Notes under the pieces: model-generated
Seen by the model: only the letters and a program-made list of their open reading frames with translations
What the model was told of the DNA's origin: nothing
Database searches by the model: none
Program-made: the position numbers and the translations under genes
Shown: positions 5,692-6,372 of the stretch, one piece after another
Position numbering within the stretch: the first letter of the stretch is position 1
How the letters are laid out: each line of letters begins with the position of its first letter
Source of the DNA: an uncultured Sphingomonas sp.
GTDB lineage: Bacteria > Pseudomonadota > Alphaproteobacteria > Sphingomonadales > Sphingomonadaceae
DNA: 6,372 nt
Assembly: GCA_946886645.1 (NCBI GenBank)
Contig: CAMPIY010000104.1
Coordinates: 1 to 6,372, forward strand
Direction of reading: 5' to 3'

Positions 5692-6372
5692 TTATTGACC
5701 GGTCACCTTGCTTCGGGTGGATCGATAGATGTCGGATCCACCTTCGCCGGCCCGGGTGGATCCGAACATCAGCATCGTTCCGTCCCACGATAGCGAGGCG
5801 CGCGATTCGCCCGCCGGACTGTTGATCGGCGCGTCGAGATGCGTTGCATCCCCCCAGGGATCGTCGACCGAGCTTCTCCTCGCCGTCCAGATGTCCGGTC
5901 CGCCCAAAGTCCCGAACCGCGTCGAATCCCAAACGATCTCCAGCCCGTCGTGCCGGACGTTCGGCCGTGCGTCGTCGGCCGAGCTGTTGACCGCTCCCGG
6001 GGCCAGCTGCGCATTGCCGAAATTGACGCTGTAATAGATCCGCTGCCGGCCCGACCTGGTGCTCGAGAAATAAAGGAACTCCCGGCCGTCGGGCGCTTCG
6101 AACCAGGACGGGCTCCATTCCTGTTGCGGGCTGTTGATCGCATCGTCGCCAGCAGGCAGCGGACTTGCCGGTCCGAACCCGCTCTTCGGATTCCGCTTCG
6201 AAACATAGATGTCGGTGTTCCCGCTGGGCAAATGGCCCCGGACGAAGAAGAAGCGATTGCCGCGCGCCGGCGACGGGCAAAATTCGTCCGCGTCGGTGTT
6301 GATATTGTCACCGGCGTTGACCGGTGTGTCCCAGCCATTGCCGTTCCAGTGCGCGATCCAGATATCCTGGCC
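5692..6372 (-). CDS. PD40/WD40-like beta-propeller protein, C-terminal part (5' end outside window)
   Basis: The frame is open from the window edge to TAA at 5692-5694, giving 226 residues of a C-terminus. The TTG at 6231 is internal, because conserved propeller sequence continues upstream of it to the edge (DIW and PSP motifs). Four blade-like repeats are visible. Each begins with a (I/V)N(S/T) turn, at residues about 24, 79, 128 and 183 counted from the window edge. This is followed by a strand, usually a DG turn, and a DIY/DIW or IYY strand (for example GNTDIYVSKR, GGPDIWTARR, GGSDIYRSTR). This matches the WD40-like PD40 repeat (PF07676) seen in TolB and related periplasmic or secreted proteins. 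No catalytic motif or membrane helix is seen in this part. Signal peptide and full domain set are unseen. It converges with the efflux operon and probably is not part of it. Fold fairly sure, function unknown. Confidence 0.8.
   Translation of the reverse strand, partial: GQDIWIAHWNGNGWDTPVNAGDNINTDADEFCPSPARGNRFFFVRGHLPSGNTDIYVSKRNPKSGFGPASPLPAGDDAINSPQQEWSPSWFEAPDGREFLYFSSTRSGRQRIYYSVNFGNAQLAPGAVNSSADDARPNVRHDGLEIVWDSTRFGTLGGPDIWTARRSSVDDPWGDATHLDAPINSPAGESRASLSWDGTMLMFGSTRAGEGGSDIYRSTRSKVTGQ

Noticed and set aside
5696..5705. TGACCGGTCA palindrome resembling the operator core TGACTGGTCA
   Set aside because: It matches 9 of 10 core bases but lacks the outer arms of the 442-459 operator and lies inside the last codons of the - strand gene, not near a promoter. 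A chance match is likely.
5692..6231. Start of the propeller gene at TTG (6231)
   Set aside because: The frame continues upstream without a stop to the window edge, with further blade-like motifs, so the true start lies outside.
5474..6280. Alternative - strand frame of 268 codons overlapping the propeller gene
   Set aside because: It competes with the frame showing regular PD40 blade repeats. It lacks any repeat or domain and runs on through the palindromic spacer.

Overview
The window is GC-rich, densely coding DNA from a free-living Gram-negative bacterium. It has an outer-membrane lipoprotein channel, a NusG tail and a codon bias toward G/C third positions. The style of the proteins suggests an alphaproteobacterium, most likely of the Sphingomonadales. 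That placement is an inference from protein flavour and composition, not from a marker search.

Layout: (1) bases 1-235 hold the 3' end of nusG, the C-terminal KOW domain only. (2) Bases 236-469 are a non-coding insulator. It has hairpins, two tandem intrinsic terminators (334-361 and 375-398), a short AT-rich promoter-like stretch and a perfect 18-base inverted repeat just before the next gene. (3) Bases 470-5526 are one five-gene operon on the + strand: a TetR/AcrR repressor, a NodT/OprM-type outer-membrane lipoprotein channel, a HlyD/YbhG-type periplasmic adaptor, an ABC ATPase of the YbhF type and an ABC-2 permease of the YbhS/YbhR type. All four gene junctions are four-base stop/start overlaps (ATGA three times, GTGA once). 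(4) Bases 5527-5691 are a short convergent spacer with strong inverted repeats. (5) Bases 5692-6372 carry, on the - strand, the C-terminal 226 codons of a PD40/WD40-like beta-propeller protein whose 5' end lies outside the window.

Working together: the ATPase and permease should form an inner-membrane exporter. The adaptor spans the periplasm and the lipoprotein channel opens the outer membrane, so the operon appears to encode every part of a tripartite ABC efflux pump plus its own repressor. The closest described relative by layout and motifs is the E. coli cecR(ybiH)-ybhGFSR locus. This version has one nucleotide-binding domain and one permease gene instead of a tandem ATPase and two permeases, and it includes an outer-membrane channel. 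The substrate cannot be read from the sequence.

I see no CRISPR array, RNA gene, insertion sequence or clearly undescribed system. The most useful leads are the TetR operator, the fully overlapped operon with an apparently SD-less ATPase start, the compact pump composition, the position right after nusG, and the uncharacterised propeller protein.
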